Origin: Brachybacterium timonense
GTDB taxonomy: Bacteria; Actinomycetota; Actinomycetes; Actinomycetales; Dermabacteraceae
Reading direction: 5' to 3'
Length of the DNA: 64,000 bases
Assembly: GCF_900258505.1 (NCBI RefSeq)
Contig: NZ_LT984895.1
Span: forward strand, 1,145,952 to 1,209,951
The first letter of the stretch is position 1, and each line of letters opens with the position of its first letter. A model generated the notes under the pieces. That model was not told the DNA's origin and ran no database searches. It worked only from the letters and a program-made list of their open reading frames with translations. Of the stretch, positions 55,107 to 64,000 are shown piece by piece. The translations under genes and the position numbers were made by a program.

Positions 55107-57659
55107 TCAGGCAGAGACGTCGGCAGCCTGGACCCGCAGCTGACGGGCCACGCTGTCGCGGCCTTCGATGATGGGCCGACGCAACCCGAAGGGAGCATCC
55201 TCGTTGCCTTCAAGCCAGTCGTCGGCGCGCTCGAGCACGGAGCGATCCGCGTGTGCGGCAGGGAAGTAGCCCTGCACCAGACGGTTGGCGATCTCATTGG
55301 AGCGCGAATCCCAGATGCGCCGCAGCTTCTCGAAGTAGAGCGCCTGGTAGTCAGCGATCAGTGACGGATCGGCCACCCGCGCAAAGCCCTGGATCACGGC
55401 GGTCAGCGACTCATTGGGCAGCGCGTCTTCTTCCACGGTGCGATGCCACGCCTGAGCTTTCGCTTCCGCCGTGGGCAGTGCGGCGTGTGCGGTCAGGGCA
55501 CTCTTGCGGCCAGACTGGGTATCGTCCTTCGCGAGCACTGCATCGATGCCGTCGGCGTCGATACCACCGAGCGAGGCGAGCGCAATCACCAGGCTCCAGC
55601 GCAGATCCGTGTCGATCTCACGACCGGGCAGTGTCACGGAACCATCGAGCAGGCCAGCGAGGATACGTGTCTGCTCCTCGCTACGCGCGAGTCGCGCGAA
55701 AGCGCCGAGATACTGGAACTGCGCGTCGGAACCGGCCTCTGCCTGCTGCGCGAGGTCCCAGACAGCATCTGCTGCCTCACGGGTCCGCTCGGAGCGACGC
55801 TCCGGTGCCGCGTAGGGTCCAGCAACGGTCTCCAGCTGGCCCAGCAGAGTGCGGACCACCGACGAGGACTGCTCCGCCGTGATGTTGGCGAGCACCAGCT
55901 GCTGGAAGCGGCCCGAGGGCAGCTCAGCGTCGCGGGTCATATCCCAGGCGGCGGAGAAGATCAGCGTGCGGGCCAGTGGATCGCTCAGCTCGCGCAGATG
56001 GTCCATCGCCACAGCGAGAGATGCCTCGTCCAGACGGATCTTGGCGAAGGTGAGGTCGTCATCATTCAGCAGCCACAGGTCGGCCTTCTTACCCACCAGC
56101 TGCGGCACCTCGGTGAAGGAGCCATCGACGTCGAGCTCCACCTGCTCGGTGCGCACCAGGGCGCCGTCGCGCAGGCTGTAGCCGCCCACGCGCACGCGGT
56201 GCGGGCGCAGCGTCGGGTGCTCCTCCGTGGCCTCTTGCGCGATCTTGAAGGAGGTGACGACCCCGTTCTCATCACGTTCCACACGCGGGCGCAGCAGGTT
56301 CACGCCTGCGGTCTCGAGCCAGGCGGCAGACCAGGCACGCAGATCACGGCCGCTGGTGGCCTCGAGCTCGATGAGCAGATCCTTCAGCTCCGTGTTGCCC
56401 CAGGCATGCTTGCGGAAGTACGACCGCAGGCCAGCGAAGAACTCGTCCTTGCCCACGTACGCCACCAGCTGGCGCAGCACCGAGGCCCCCTTCGCATAGG
56501 TGATGCCGTCGAAGTTCGTCTCCACCGCCTCGAAGTCGACCATGTCGGCGACGATCGGGTGGGTCGAGGGCAGCTGATCCTGACGGTAGGCCCAAGCCTT
56601 CTCCGAGGAGGCGAACGTGGTCCAGGCATCAGTCCAGCGGGTGGCCTCGGCCGAGCACAGGGTGGAGGCGTACTCGGCGAAGGACTCGTTCAGCCACAGG
56701 TCATCCCACCAGCGCATGGTCACGAGGTCGCCGAACCACATGTGCGCCAGCTCGTGCAGGATCGTCAGATCGCGACGTTCGCGGATCGCGTCGGAGACCT
56801 CGGAACGGAACACGTAGGACTCCACGAAGGTGATCGCCCCCGGGTTCTCCATCGCGCCCATGTTGTACTCGGGCACGAACACCTGGTCGTACTTCGGGAA
56901 CGGGAAATCGCAGTCGAAGGCCTCTTCGTAGAAGTCGATACCGGCTTTGGTCACGTCGATGACGTACTGGGCGTCCACATGCTTGCTGAGGCTGCGGCGC
57001 GCGTACACGCCCATGGGGATGGTGCGGCCATCGCGCGTGGTGACCTCACCCTCGCCGCCCTGGTAGTCGCCGGCGATGAGTGCCACGAGGTAGGTGGAGA
57101 TCCGGGTGGTCGGCTCGAAGGACCAGGTGGCGACCTTCTCGCCGGCGGGCGTCGGCTCCGGCGTGGGGGAGTTGGAGATGACCCGCCAGTGCTCCGGCGC
57201 CGTGACGGTCAGCTGATAGGTGGCCTTCAGGTCCGGCTGCTCGAAGCAGGCGAACATGCGGCGCGCGTCAGAGACCTCGAACTGGGTGTAGAGGTACACC
57301 TCGTCGTCAACGGGGTCGACGAAGCGGTGCAGACCTTCGCCGGTGTTCATGTAGTTTCCGTTGCCGAGGATGCGCACGGTGTTCTCGCCCTCGCGCAGAG
57401 CGGGGAGCTGGACCCGGGCGCCGTCGAAGCGGGATGCGGGATCCTCGAGAAGCTCGCCGTTGAGCTCGATCTCGGTGACGTCCTTGGCGATGAAGTCGAC
57501 GAACGTCTCGCGCGCCTCGGTCGAGGAGAAGCGGATCGTCGTCTCGGAGACGAAGGTCGTCGGCCCAGTGGTCAGGTCCAGGCGGATCTCGTAGGTGTCG
57601 GTGCTGAGGAACGAAGCGCGCTCGCGCGCCTCATCGCGTGTGAGGTTCTCATTGGCCAT
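55107..57659 (-). CDS. pepN: Aminopeptidase N (M1 family)
   Basis: The 850-residue zinc aminopeptidase has the substrate-recognition motif NMGAMENPGAITF and the catalytic ILHELAHMWFGDLV plus NESFAEY (HExxHx18E zinc site). The C-terminal half (ERAP1-like helical domain) is complete. It removes N-terminal residues from peptides in the cytosol. The ATG at 57659 gives the usual N-terminus MANENLTRDEARERA; two ATGs 9 and 12 bases upstream are in frame but less likely. It is monocistronic, with a hairpin terminator following. Confidence 0.93.
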   Translation of the reverse strand: MANENLTRDEARERASFLSTDTYEIRLDLTTGPTTFVSETTIRFSSTEARETFVDFIAKDVTEIELNGELLEDPASRFDGARVQLPALREGENTVRILGNGNYMNTGEGLHRFVDPVDDEVYLYTQFEVSDARRMFACFEQPDLKATYQLTVTAPEHWRVISNSPTPEPTPAGEKVATWSFEPTTRISTYLVALIAGDYQGGEGEVTTRDGRTIPMGVYARRSLSKHVDAQYVIDVTKAGIDFYEEAFDCDFPFPKYDQVFVPEYNMGAMENPGAITFVESYVFRSEVSDAIRERRDLTILHELAHMWFGDLVTMRWWDDLWLNESFAEYASTLCSAEATRWTDAWTTFASSEKAWAYRQDQLPSTHPIVADMVDFEAVETNFDGITYAKGASVLRQLVAYVGKDEFFAGLRSYFRKHAWGNTELKDLLIELEATSGRDLRAWSAAWLETAGVNLLRPRVERDENGVVTSFKIAQEATEEHPTLRPHRVRVGGYSLRDGALVRTEQVELDVDGSFTEVPQLVGKKADLWLLNDDDLTFAKIRLDEASLAVAMDHLRELSDPLARTLIFSAAWDMTRDAELPSGRFQQLVLANITAEQSSSVVRTLLGQLETVAGPYAAPERRSERTREAADAVWDLAQQAEAGSDAQFQYLGAFARLARSEEQTRILAGLLDGSVTLPGREIDTDLRWSLVIALASLGGIDADGIDAVLAKDDTQSGRKSALTAHAALPTAEAKAQAWHRTVEEDALPNESLTAVIQGFARVADPSLIADYQALYFEKLRRIWDSRSNEIANRLVQGYFPAAHADRSVLERADDWLEGNEDAPFGLRRPIIEGRDSVARQLRVQAADVSA

Positions 57660-57970
57660 GGTTCCCATCATGTCACCGCTGGGGGTGACGCGGTTGACAG
57701 AGAGGGGTGCATGCAGGCTCGCGTGGCCCGAACTCCCCTCGCCTCCGCCTTCGTCAACGAACGCGGTGCGAAGTGCAGGTCACATGTCCGGCTTGGCATG
57801 TTCTTCGCACCACGTTCGGCTGAGCTGATGGAGCCGACTGATCGACGGTGACCGCGGTCCGGAGCCCAGCGGTACTGGAGCGTGGCGTCACCCGCCTCCA
57901 GAGCCGCGGCCACACGCTGCAGTACCGATTCCCCTCAGACCCCGCCGCGGCAGTGCGTCGGCCGGTGCCT

Positions 57971-58054
57971 GTGCGCCACCCGGGGCCGGTGCGCCACCCG
58001 GGGCCGGTGCCTGTGCGCCACCCGGGGCCGGTTCCGGTGCGCCACCCGGGGCCG
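57971..58054 (+). repeat. GC-rich tandem repeat upstream of an ABC transporter gene
   Basis: GTGCGCCACCCGGGGCCG occurs four times, starting at 57971, 57989, 58013 and 58037. Unit spacing is 18, 24 and 24 bases; the extra six bases are GTGCCT or GTTCCG. All spacings are multiples of six. The repeat lies in the 466-base gap between pepN and the ABC gene, in which no convincing gene was found. A regulatory or slippage origin is possible. Confidence 0.8.
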
Positions 58055-58125
58055 GTGCAGGGATCGGGTGAGTGGGATAGAAAAAAGAGGGTGCACGAGG
58101 GGGGGATTTCCGTAGTGTCGACCTC

Positions 58126-60051
58126 ATGCCGGATCGCTTGTCCCCGCCCGCGACTTCGTCCCCGCCCGCGACCTCGTCCCCGCCCGACACCGCACCCCCG
58201 CCCGACACCGCACCCGCGCTCGGCACCGCACCCCCGCCCGACACCGCGTTCGAGCCTGATGACGCGCTCGAACACATGGCTCCGCCGACCCTCGACACCC
58301 CACAGCCTGGTCGACGTGTCGGCCTCCGGGCGGTCCTCGCGGGTGCGGCGTGGTCGCTCGGGCGGACCTGGACGGCGGCACCCGGGTGGTTCCTCGCCGT
58401 CATCTTCTCGACGGTGCTGCTCGCCCTCATCCCGGCGCTGCAGGTACACACCGTCGCGTGGCTGGTCGGCGATGCCGCGGATTCGACGTCGTGGCTGGAC
58501 CTGATCGTGCCGCTCATACTGCTCACGCTGCTCGTGTGCCTCACGGAGGTGATCTCCAGCGTGCAGAATCTCATCGGACAGCGAGCCGGGCTGCGGTTGA
58601 AGCGCCGACTCGACCTCGAGATCGCGGAGGTCGCCAATCGCAGAGACCCGGCTCAGATCGCCGATGATCGGATGCACGCCATCCTCGACGGAGTCCGCAA
58701 CGACACCTATCACCTGTCGCAGTCACCGGGTTCAGTGATCGGTGCGGTCGGTGCTGTGCTCACGGCAGCCGCTCTGGCATTCTCCCTGTGGTCCTTCTCC
58801 GGGCTCGCCGCGGTGCTCATTGTGTTGGCTCTGGTGCCGACGCTGATCAACTATGGCTGGTCGGCGACTATGCAGGATCGCCATTTCGAAGCCATGGGTA
58901 CGCATTCGACACGATCCCGATACCTGATGGAGCAGCTGGTCGATCAGCGCTCAGCGCTGGAGCTCGCGACGCTCGGATCAGGACCGCTTGCGCGCCGTCG
59001 CCTGGAGCGCGCCACGCTCGAGCACGATCGGTTGATGGACCGCATGCTGGCGCTTCTCATGCGCGGTGATGTGCTTGGCGGTCTGATCACGGCAGTGCTG
59101 CTGGGTGCTGCGCTGATCTGCGTGATCGGCGAGAGCGGAGGCGCGGCGGGGCTCTCGGCCGGCATCCTGGGCATCATCTCTGGGCTGCAGACCACGCGTG
59201 CGGCGGGGTATGCCATGGGGGACGTGCTCGGCAATACCCCACGCATCGCCCGTTTCCGCGAGCTGAAGGACGCGGTCCCGCCGTATGAGACACAGCAGAT
59301 CATCTCTGTTTGCGAAGAGCTGGCGGTGCAGGAACTCACGGTCACCTACCCGGGGGCCGAACGTCCCGCGCTGCAGGACGCCTCTCTTACTGTCCGCCGC
59401 GGTGACATGGTCGCCGTGGTCGGGGTCAACGGCGCAGGGAAGACGACCCTTGTCAACGCCGTCATCGGCGTCGTGACCGCGCAGCATGGCTCGGTCACGG
59501 TCGACGGGGTGGATCTTTCCACTCTCACCACGGCGCAGCGGTTCGCCCGCTTCGGCCTGCTCACCCAGGAATTCGGTCGCTACGAGATGACGGTTCGCGA
59601 TGCGGTGGCCCTGGGTAGCCCCCGCGAGAGTGTCAGTGATGAGGAGGTCTGGGCTGCGCTCGATGCTGCGCACGCCAGTGAGCTGGTGCGCGCGATGCCG
59701 GATGGCCTCGACAGCATGCTCGGTCAGCAGTTCGGTGGCAGAGGCTTGTCCGGCGGGCAGTGGCAACGTGTGGCGCTTGCCCGCATTCACCTGCGTGGCG
59801 CTGGGATCTGGATTCTCGACGAGCCGACCTCGGCGATCGACGCCGAGGCTGAACGGGACGTTTTCGCGCAGTTGCGTCGTACCAAGGCGGAACGTATCAC
59901 CGTGGTCGTGTCGCATCGGGCATGGACGCTGCGTGGCATGGATTGCATCTATGTCGTCGACGATGGGCGCATCGTCGAATCCGGCACCTACGACGAGCTC
60001 ATGGCGGCGCAGAGTCGCTTCGCTGAGATATTCGCCCAGCAGGCAGACTGA
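58126..60051 (+). CDS. ABC transporter, fused permease-ATPase (exporter-type half transporter)
   Basis: The 641-residue protein has a Pro/Ser/Thr-rich repeated N-terminus (SPPATSSPPATSSPPDTAPP, residues 6-40). Five to six membrane helices follow (from about 65 to 330), then an ATP-binding domain with VGVNGAGKTTLVNAVIG, GRGLSGGQWQRVALARI, WILDEPTSAIDAEAE and VVVSHRAW. It looks like a homodimeric exporter; the substrate is unknown. The ATG at 58126 is preceded by no strong ribosome site. A later in-frame start (ATG at about 58276, MAPPTLDTPQ) would remove the repetitive tail and may be the true one. Confidence 0.82.
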   Translation: MPDRLSPPATSSPPATSSPPDTAPPPDTAPALGTAPPPDTAFEPDDALEHMAPPTLDTPQPGRRVGLRAVLAGAAWSLGRTWTAAPGWFLAVIFSTVLLALIPALQVHTVAWLVGDAADSTSWLDLIVPLILLTLLVCLTEVISSVQNLIGQRAGLRLKRRLDLEIAEVANRRDPAQIADDRMHAILDGVRNDTYHLSQSPGSVIGAVGAVLTAAALAFSLWSFSGLAAVLIVLALVPTLINYGWSATMQDRHFEAMGTHSTRSRYLMEQLVDQRSALELATLGSGPLARRRLERATLEHDRLMDRMLALLMRGDVLGGLITAVLLGAALICVIGESGGAAGLSAGILGIISGLQTTRAAGYAMGDVLGNTPRIARFRELKDAVPPYETQQIISVCEELAVQELTVTYPGAERPALQDASLTVRRGDMVAVVGVNGAGKTTLVNAVIGVVTAQHGSVTVDGVDLSTLTTAQRFARFGLLTQEFGRYEMTVRDAVALGSPRESVSDEEVWAALDAAHASELVRAMPDGLDSMLGQQFGGRGLSGGQWQRVALARIHLRGAGIWILDEPTSAIDAEAERDVFAQLRRTKAERITVVVSHRAWTLRGMDCIYVVDDGRIVESGTYDELMAAQSRFAEIFAQQAD

Positions 60052-60191
60052 GACAGGAGCTGTGTGTCCACCTGCGGCTCAAGGACGTGCCCGTCCGGGT
60101 TGGCGGCCCAGGCAGGCGCCGCGTGTGCGCGTAGCGACGACGGCGAACGTGGCAGTGAGGAACTGTTTCCACCACACGCTGCGTGCGCGCG

Positions 60192-60875
60192 TCAGCGACA
60201 CTCGGATGCCGGTGGGGTGCCGCGACGACGTGTGAGGTCCAGATCCCAGCTGTAATGCTCGGGCAGCTCGGGAATTGGCCACCGCGGGTCCGGGAAGAAA
60301 TACTCGAAGCCCGCGGAGAACGGGTACGACCATTCGGCGATGTGCTGCTCGGCCTCGCGGCCAGCTTCCCGGATCTCCTCGACCTCCTCGGGGGAGAAGT
60401 AGCCGGTGCGCTCAGCGCCTTCGAGCTCGTCCTCGTCCTTGTAATGCCAATCGCGCCGCGGCAGCACGACAAGGTCGAGCACGAGGTCACGCGTGCGGAT
60501 GCCTTCGACGGTGCGTTCGTAGGGCGTTTCGAGGTTCACGTAGTAGCAGCCCAGCGATCCGTCGTCCTTGTAGAACAGCCAGATCGAGTACGGCTTGTGA
60601 GGCAGCGCGATCATGAGGATCCCGTTGCCGGTCCACAGTTGCTTGGACTGGACACGCTTCTGCGTGAACATGCCGTCGTCACCGGCGCGGCGCAATGCGG
60701 CGCCCGATTCGAGCACCGGCAGCAGCACCTCGGTGCCGGGCGCGATCCAGACGACGACCCCGCGGTCGTCATCGAGCACCACGGTGCCAGGGCGTACCGT
60801 GCGCGTGGGGTGTTGGAGGGTGTAGTAGGTCCAGGTCACCTGGTCGCCGGGCGACCAGCGGTCAGTCGCAGACAT
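60192..60875 (-). CDS. DUF402 domain-containing protein
   Basis: The 227-residue protein begins MSATDRWSPGDQVTWTYYTL and has the DUF402 barrel signature, including YYVNLETPYERTVEGIRTRD and LDLVVLPRRDWHYKDEDELE, with the acidic residues that bind Mg2+ in related nucleoside diphosphate phosphatases. A helical C-terminal region follows to residue 227. Related proteins (SCO4506/FomD-like) are phosphatases or act on nucleotide derivatives; the substrate here is unknown. A GC-rich palindrome at 60920-60935, upstream of its start, could end the kinase transcript. Confidence 0.85.
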   Translation of the reverse strand: MSATDRWSPGDQVTWTYYTLQHPTRTVRPGTVVLDDDRGVVVWIAPGTEVLLPVLESGAALRRAGDDGMFTQKRVQSKQLWTGNGILMIALPHKPYSIWLFYKDDGSLGCYYVNLETPYERTVEGIRTRDLVLDLVVLPRRDWHYKDEDELEGAERTGYFSPEEVEEIREAGREAEQHIAEWSYPFSAGFEYFFPDPRWPIPELPEHYSWDLDLTRRRGTPPASECR

Positions 60876-61079
60876 GATGTTCCCGGCCGGGTAGGCCTGC
60901 GCGGGCGCCCCGTGCTCGTCCGGCCCTCGGGCCGGGGCTGCTCTGCCCGCTCAGGGGAAGGAGTATGGGCCGACCATACCGCGCGGCGGCCGAAACGTCT
61001 GTGATGCGAGCCGGTCCGCGCGGCGCCGATGGTTGGCCGTGGCAGCAGCGCCGACGCGGTCGGCGGATCCAGGAGCAGG

Positions 61080-62516
61080 TCAGAGCACAGTGAATGCAGC
61101 GATGCCGAGTCCGGCGCTTACGAGCCCAGCCAGGGCGGAGACGATCAGCAGGGCGATCCCCGTGCCGCGACGCCTGCCGCGTGAACCGGCGGTGGGCGCC
61201 GCCGACGGTGACTGAGGTGTCGACGTGACCGCGATAGGAGCGCTGTGGGGCGTCGCCGACGGTGCCTGAGGTGCCGACGCTGCCGCGAAGGGAGCGCTGA
61301 AGGGCGCCGCTGGGCTGCCAGGGGGCGGTGGTGCAGACGCTACTGGGGCCGACGGGACGGATCCGGCGGCGTCTTGATGCGACGTCTGCGCCGAGGGATG
61401 CGGCACGGACGAACTGTTGAGGCCGCTTTCGCCGTCACTGCTCTGCGGAGTCGAGACCCGGGTCGGAACGTTCTTCAGCGCCTCGGTCGGATCCGACGTT
61501 GGTGACGGGCTCTCCCGTGTGCTCGCAGCAGCGTGTGAGCGCGCCGACAGTCGCTCATGCAGGGATCCGCGTGTGAGCGCAAGCTCGTCGGGGCCAGCCA
61601 GCGGAACCTCCGGAAGCCCCCAGCCTGGCGATCCTTCCTGCAGTGGCTCGACCTGATCGGGCACCGTGAAGCGCGCGCCGTCAGCTGCTCGGGACCATTC
61701 CTCCAGCGGCCCGTCGGTCGTGGGAAGCATGTCGAGGGCCTCCCGCACGGAGGGACGCGCCTCTGCCACGGGATCGAGCAGTGCCCCGAGGGTGCGAAGC
61801 AGCGCCTGGGAGTGCGCATCGAGGCCGGGATGCATCAGCTCATGCAGCGGTTCGATGCGCTGCATCGGCTCACGGCGTGTCCGTGGCGGCGTGGGCGCGA
61901 GTGCCTCGGCCATCGTGGCGCCCGCCGCCCAGAGATCGGCCGACGTCGTTGCGGTCAGTCCAGCCATCGCCTCAGGCGCCATGAAACCGGGGGTGCCGTT
62001 GATCATGCCGGTGGCGGTCAGCCGTACATCCCGTTCATGCAGCGCGATGCCGAAGTCCGCCAGCAGCATGTGTGGCGACCCAGCGCCCGTTGCGTCCAGG
62101 AGCATGTTCGCCGGCTTCACGTCACGATGTACCCAGCCGGCCTCATGCATGGCGCCCAGTGCCTCGAGCAGGTGCCGTGTCAGATGCGCGACCAGGGGCA
62201 TCGACAGTGGTCCGTGGCGGTCGATCGCGCCAGCGAGGGTTCCGCCGTGGATAAGGGGCATGACCAGCACGATCGTGTCGTCTTCGGCCACCCATGTGTA
62301 GGGCGGTAACAGATTCGGGTGCTCGCCGAGCCCGCGGGACCCGCCCACGGTCTGCTCGCGTACGAACCGCAGCACATCTGCGCCGTCGCGCTGGCGCATG
62401 ACCTTCGCTGCGCAGATGGCGTTGTAGCGCTGATCGATCGCACGCCACAACGACCCGCTCGCACCGCGGGCGAGCGGGTCCAGGAGCGCTATGCGGCCCG
62501 CGATGAGATCGGTCAT
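61080..62516 (-). CDS. Serine/threonine protein kinase with C-terminal membrane anchor
   Basis: The 478-residue protein has a Hanks-type kinase domain. It shows the glycine-rich loop LARGASGSLWRA, VAIK-like CAAKVM, HRD motif GWVHRDVKPANMLLDATG, DFG as LLADFGIALHE and APE as FMAPEAM. A Ser/Pro/Ala-rich linker of about 150 residues leads to a single helix (IALLIVSALAGLVSAGLGIA) at the extreme C-terminus. There is no extracellular sensor. The ATG at 62516 fits the domain border. The neighbour gene starts only ten bases away on the other strand. Confidence 0.88.
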   Translation of the reverse strand: MTDLIAGRIALLDPLARGASGSLWRAIDQRYNAICAAKVMRQRDGADVLRFVREQTVGGSRGLGEHPNLLPPYTWVAEDDTIVLVMPLIHGGTLAGAIDRHGPLSMPLVAHLTRHLLEALGAMHEAGWVHRDVKPANMLLDATGAGSPHMLLADFGIALHERDVRLTATGMINGTPGFMAPEAMAGLTATTSADLWAAGATMAEALAPTPPRTRREPMQRIEPLHELMHPGLDAHSQALLRTLGALLDPVAEARPSVREALDMLPTTDGPLEEWSRAADGARFTVPDQVEPLQEGSPGWGLPEVPLAGPDELALTRGSLHERLSARSHAAASTRESPSPTSDPTEALKNVPTRVSTPQSSDGESGLNSSSVPHPSAQTSHQDAAGSVPSAPVASAPPPPGSPAAPFSAPFAAASAPQAPSATPHSAPIAVTSTPQSPSAAPTAGSRGRRRGTGIALLIVSALAGLVSAGLGIAAFTVL

Positions 62517-62526
62517 GATAGGCGCC

Positions 62527-63813
62527 ATGGTAGGTCACTCACGCCGTCCCGTCCTCGCGCTGTGCGTGGTGCTCGCCCTGGTATCGCTGTTCGCGGCGCC
62601 GGCGAGCGCTGAGCCAGAGACCGGGGTGGGATACGCGGCGTACGGTCCTGCCGTCGAGGGAGGCGGGTCGCTGGCACAGGCGCCGACGCTGACCCCGGGC
62701 ACCTACTCCGACACTCTCGAGCGGGGTGATACGAGCGAGGACGATTCCGGCTCGGACGGCACGACGCGCTTTTACAGGGTGAGCCTGCAGGAAGGCGAGC
62801 GGCTCCACGCGGCAGCCACGCTGATCGCGCCCCGCTACCCGACGGGCATCCCCGAGGAGCCGCCGTCCGCGTCGCTCTCGTTGGACGTGCTGACCGCGTC
62901 CGGCGCCAGCTGCTTGTCGGGCAGCACATCGGAAGTCGGCCAACCGGATTCCGGCAGCGGACCGGTCACGGTCTCGGGGTATACGGAGGAGATCGGCGAG
63001 CATTGCACCGGACCTGATCTCTTCGTCTCCATTCAGCGCACCGGCTCGCGTGCAGCCGATCAGCCCCTGCCCATCGAGCTGCAGCTCGCCGTGGAGAAGG
63101 CGGGAGCCATCACCGGTGAACCGGTTCTCGAGGAGGCACAGGACTCCACGGCGGCTTCCCCGACGGCGCCGGTCAGTGATGAACCGCTCGCGGCGGGCCG
63201 TTCCTGGGCGGCGTCCACGCCCGTGGAGGAGGGCTCCTATGTGCTGGAGCTCGTTCCCGGTCAGGTGGCCGCTGTGCGTCTACCGGTTGGGATCGACCAG
63301 TCGCTCCGCTGGCGCATGGAGGTCATCTCCGATGTTCCCGAGGATGGGGGCGAGGTTGTTTTGCGCGTGACGAATCCGGTGCGTGAGCCTGTCTCCGTGG
63401 ACGGCGGTGGGTGGAGCTTCTCCGAGCGCGGAGAGGTCACCGGCGGCAGTATGGCCGCTCCTGTCTCGCCCGGGAACCGATCAGCAACCTGGACCGATAT
63501 CGCTGAGGCCTGGCTTCCGGGGGACTATGGCGTCATGGTCGAACGGCCGCAGCTCGCGCAGGAGGCGCCTGAGGAGGCGCAGGCGCCGATCCGCCTGATC
63601 CTCACGGTGCAGACCCACGGAGAAGCAGGTGAGGAGTCCGATCCGGCGACATACGTCGACCTGGGGGAGGCGCATTTCGGGGCATCCGGCAACGGTGCAG
63701 CGCTGCTGGGAGGCCCCTGGCCGCGGCGACTTGCGCTGGGCGGCGCCGGCATCGCGTTGAGCGTCTGCCTGGTCACCGGCATCAGCGGTCTGGTGCTCCT
63801 GCGCCGCCGCTGA
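62527..63813 (+). CDS. Secreted, C-terminally membrane-anchored protein of unknown function
   Basis: The 428-residue protein has a signal peptide (RRPVLALCVVLALVSLFAAP, then ASA) and ends in a membrane helix followed by a positive tail (LALGGAGIALSVCLVTGISG, then LVLLRRR). The mature domain is extracellular. Its parts (GTTRFYRVSLQEGERLHAAA, SLDVLTASGASCL, LELVPGQVAAVRLPVGIDQ, TWTDIAEAWLPGDYGVMVE) look like repeated beta domains of about 120 residues. No family was recognised; related genes often sit with kinase or VWA-domain genes in actinobacteria. It starts 10 bases from the divergent kinase start. Confidence 0.72.
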   Translation: MVGHSRRPVLALCVVLALVSLFAAPASAEPETGVGYAAYGPAVEGGGSLAQAPTLTPGTYSDTLERGDTSEDDSGSDGTTRFYRVSLQEGERLHAAATLIAPRYPTGIPEEPPSASLSLDVLTASGASCLSGSTSEVGQPDSGSGPVTVSGYTEEIGEHCTGPDLFVSIQRTGSRAADQPLPIELQLAVEKAGAITGEPVLEEAQDSTAASPTAPVSDEPLAAGRSWAASTPVEEGSYVLELVPGQVAAVRLPVGIDQSLRWRMEVISDVPEDGGEVVLRVTNPVREPVSVDGGGWSFSERGEVTGGSMAAPVSPGNRSATWTDIAEAWLPGDYGVMVERPQLAQEAPEEAQAPIRLILTVQTHGEAGEESDPATYVDLGEAHFGASGNGAALLGGPWPRRLALGGAGIALSVCLVTGISGLVLLRRR

Positions 63814-63842
63814 GTGAGGACCCGGATCCTGCCCCGGGGCTG

Positions 63843-63864
63843 GGGCACCCGCTTCACGGTGCCC
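63843..63864. terminator. Hairpin terminator between convergent genes
   Basis: GGGCACC and GGTGCCC form a perfect 7-bp stem with an 8-base loop, between the secreted-protein gene and the end of the next gene on the opposite strand. Confidence 0.6.
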
Positions 63865-63939
63865 GGGCTCGATCCGCGCCGAGAACGTCGGGCCCGGCCT
63901 CCCGCGCCAGCCTGTGCTAGCCCACAACGCGGGCGGGGC

Positions 63940-64000
63940 TCACGCGCTCCACGCTTCCCACAGCCGCGCGTACACGCCGCCGCGATCGACCAGCTGCCGA
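63940..64000 (-). CDS. C-terminal end of an ABC transporter-like protein (partial)
   Basis: The last 20 codons of a minus-strand gene are visible, reading RQLVDRGGVYARLWEAWSA before a TGA at 63940-63942. This GGVYARLWEAW ending is the usual C-terminus of fused ABC exporter ATPases. The rest lies beyond the window. The call rests on this short match only. Confidence 0.55.
   Translation of the reverse strand, partial: RQLVDRGGVYARLWEAWSA

Noticed and set aside
57971-58054. CRISPR-like array
   Set aside because: The units are 18 bp, adjoin or have 6-bp gaps and lack unique spacers. It is a simple tandem repeat.

Overview
The window is GC-rich chromosomal DNA of a Gram-positive actinobacterium. 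Markers are a WhiB7-type regulator with an AT-hook, the AdnAB recombination helicase-nuclease pair, UvrD2, the small actinobacterial families DUF3107, DUF3117, DUF3817 and DUF5679, the DUF2342 zinc protease, an actinobacterial LOG/dapE/Mrp/TatB block, and frequent GTG starts with four-base start/stop overlaps. The order dapE-LOG-DUF3117-methyltransferase-tatB-mrp-mgtE-like and the order adnAB-nudC-uvrD2-whiB7-DUF2342-PDZ/Lon protease both match Mycobacterium synteny. Overall the content suggests a member of Micrococcales, possibly a Brachybacterium/Dermabacter-like organism. The genus is a guess. No rRNA, tRNA or CRISPR array was seen.

Layout. 0-1.2 kb: two tandem paralogous small membrane proteins, the first cut by the window edge and the second apparently frameshifted. 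1.3-12.4 kb: housekeeping genes (FAD enzyme, DUF3817, dapE, LOG, DUF3117, methyltransferase, TatB, Mrp/DUF1003/MgtE-like operon, aminopeptidase P). 12.45-16.48 kb: an accessory island between aminopeptidase P and a PHP phosphoesterase. It holds a broken SRAP gene, a small HicB-like ORF, a frameshifted secreted bacteriocin-like gene followed by a two-helix membrane protein that could be its immunity partner, a stand-alone AAA ATPase, an operator-like array with exact 28-bp spacing, a truncated ParD antitoxin and an IS110 transposase remnant. 16.5-22.7 kb: PHP, MarC, DEAD-box helicase, metallophosphoesterase, DUF3107, TetR. 22.9-34.6 kb: DNA repair and stress block (AdnA, AdnB, APH-like kinase, NudC, UvrD2, whiB7 with an upstream-ORF attenuator). 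34.7-42.2 kb: DUF5679, YgjP-type metallopeptidase, Nudix, DUF2342, PDZ/Lon protease, HAD and the ABC-F factor EttA. 42.3-51.7 kb: carbohydrate ABC importer, sigma/anti-sigma-like membrane protein, glucan phosphorylase and an orphan second solute-binding lipoprotein. 51.8-60 kb: two thioesterases, truncated haemoglobin, MscS channel, aminopeptidase N, ABC exporter. 60-64 kb: DUF402, a Ser/Thr kinase head-to-head with a secreted membrane-anchored protein, and the C-terminus of another ABC protein.

Functional links: AdnAB, UvrD2 and NudC form a repair/nucleotide-hygiene neighbourhood next to the antibiotic-response regulator whiB7. The sugar importer, glucan phosphorylase and orphan binding protein suggest uptake and phosphorolysis of maltodextrin-like glucans. 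The parts most worth a second look are the secreted-protein/membrane-protein pair at 13.5-14.4 kb, the 28-bp-periodic repeats at 16.03-16.10 kb, the whiB7 leader, the arginine-substituted Walker A motif of AdnA, the structured intergenic region at 35.0-35.3 kb and the sigma-like/anti-sigma-like fusion at 45.6-47.3 kb.
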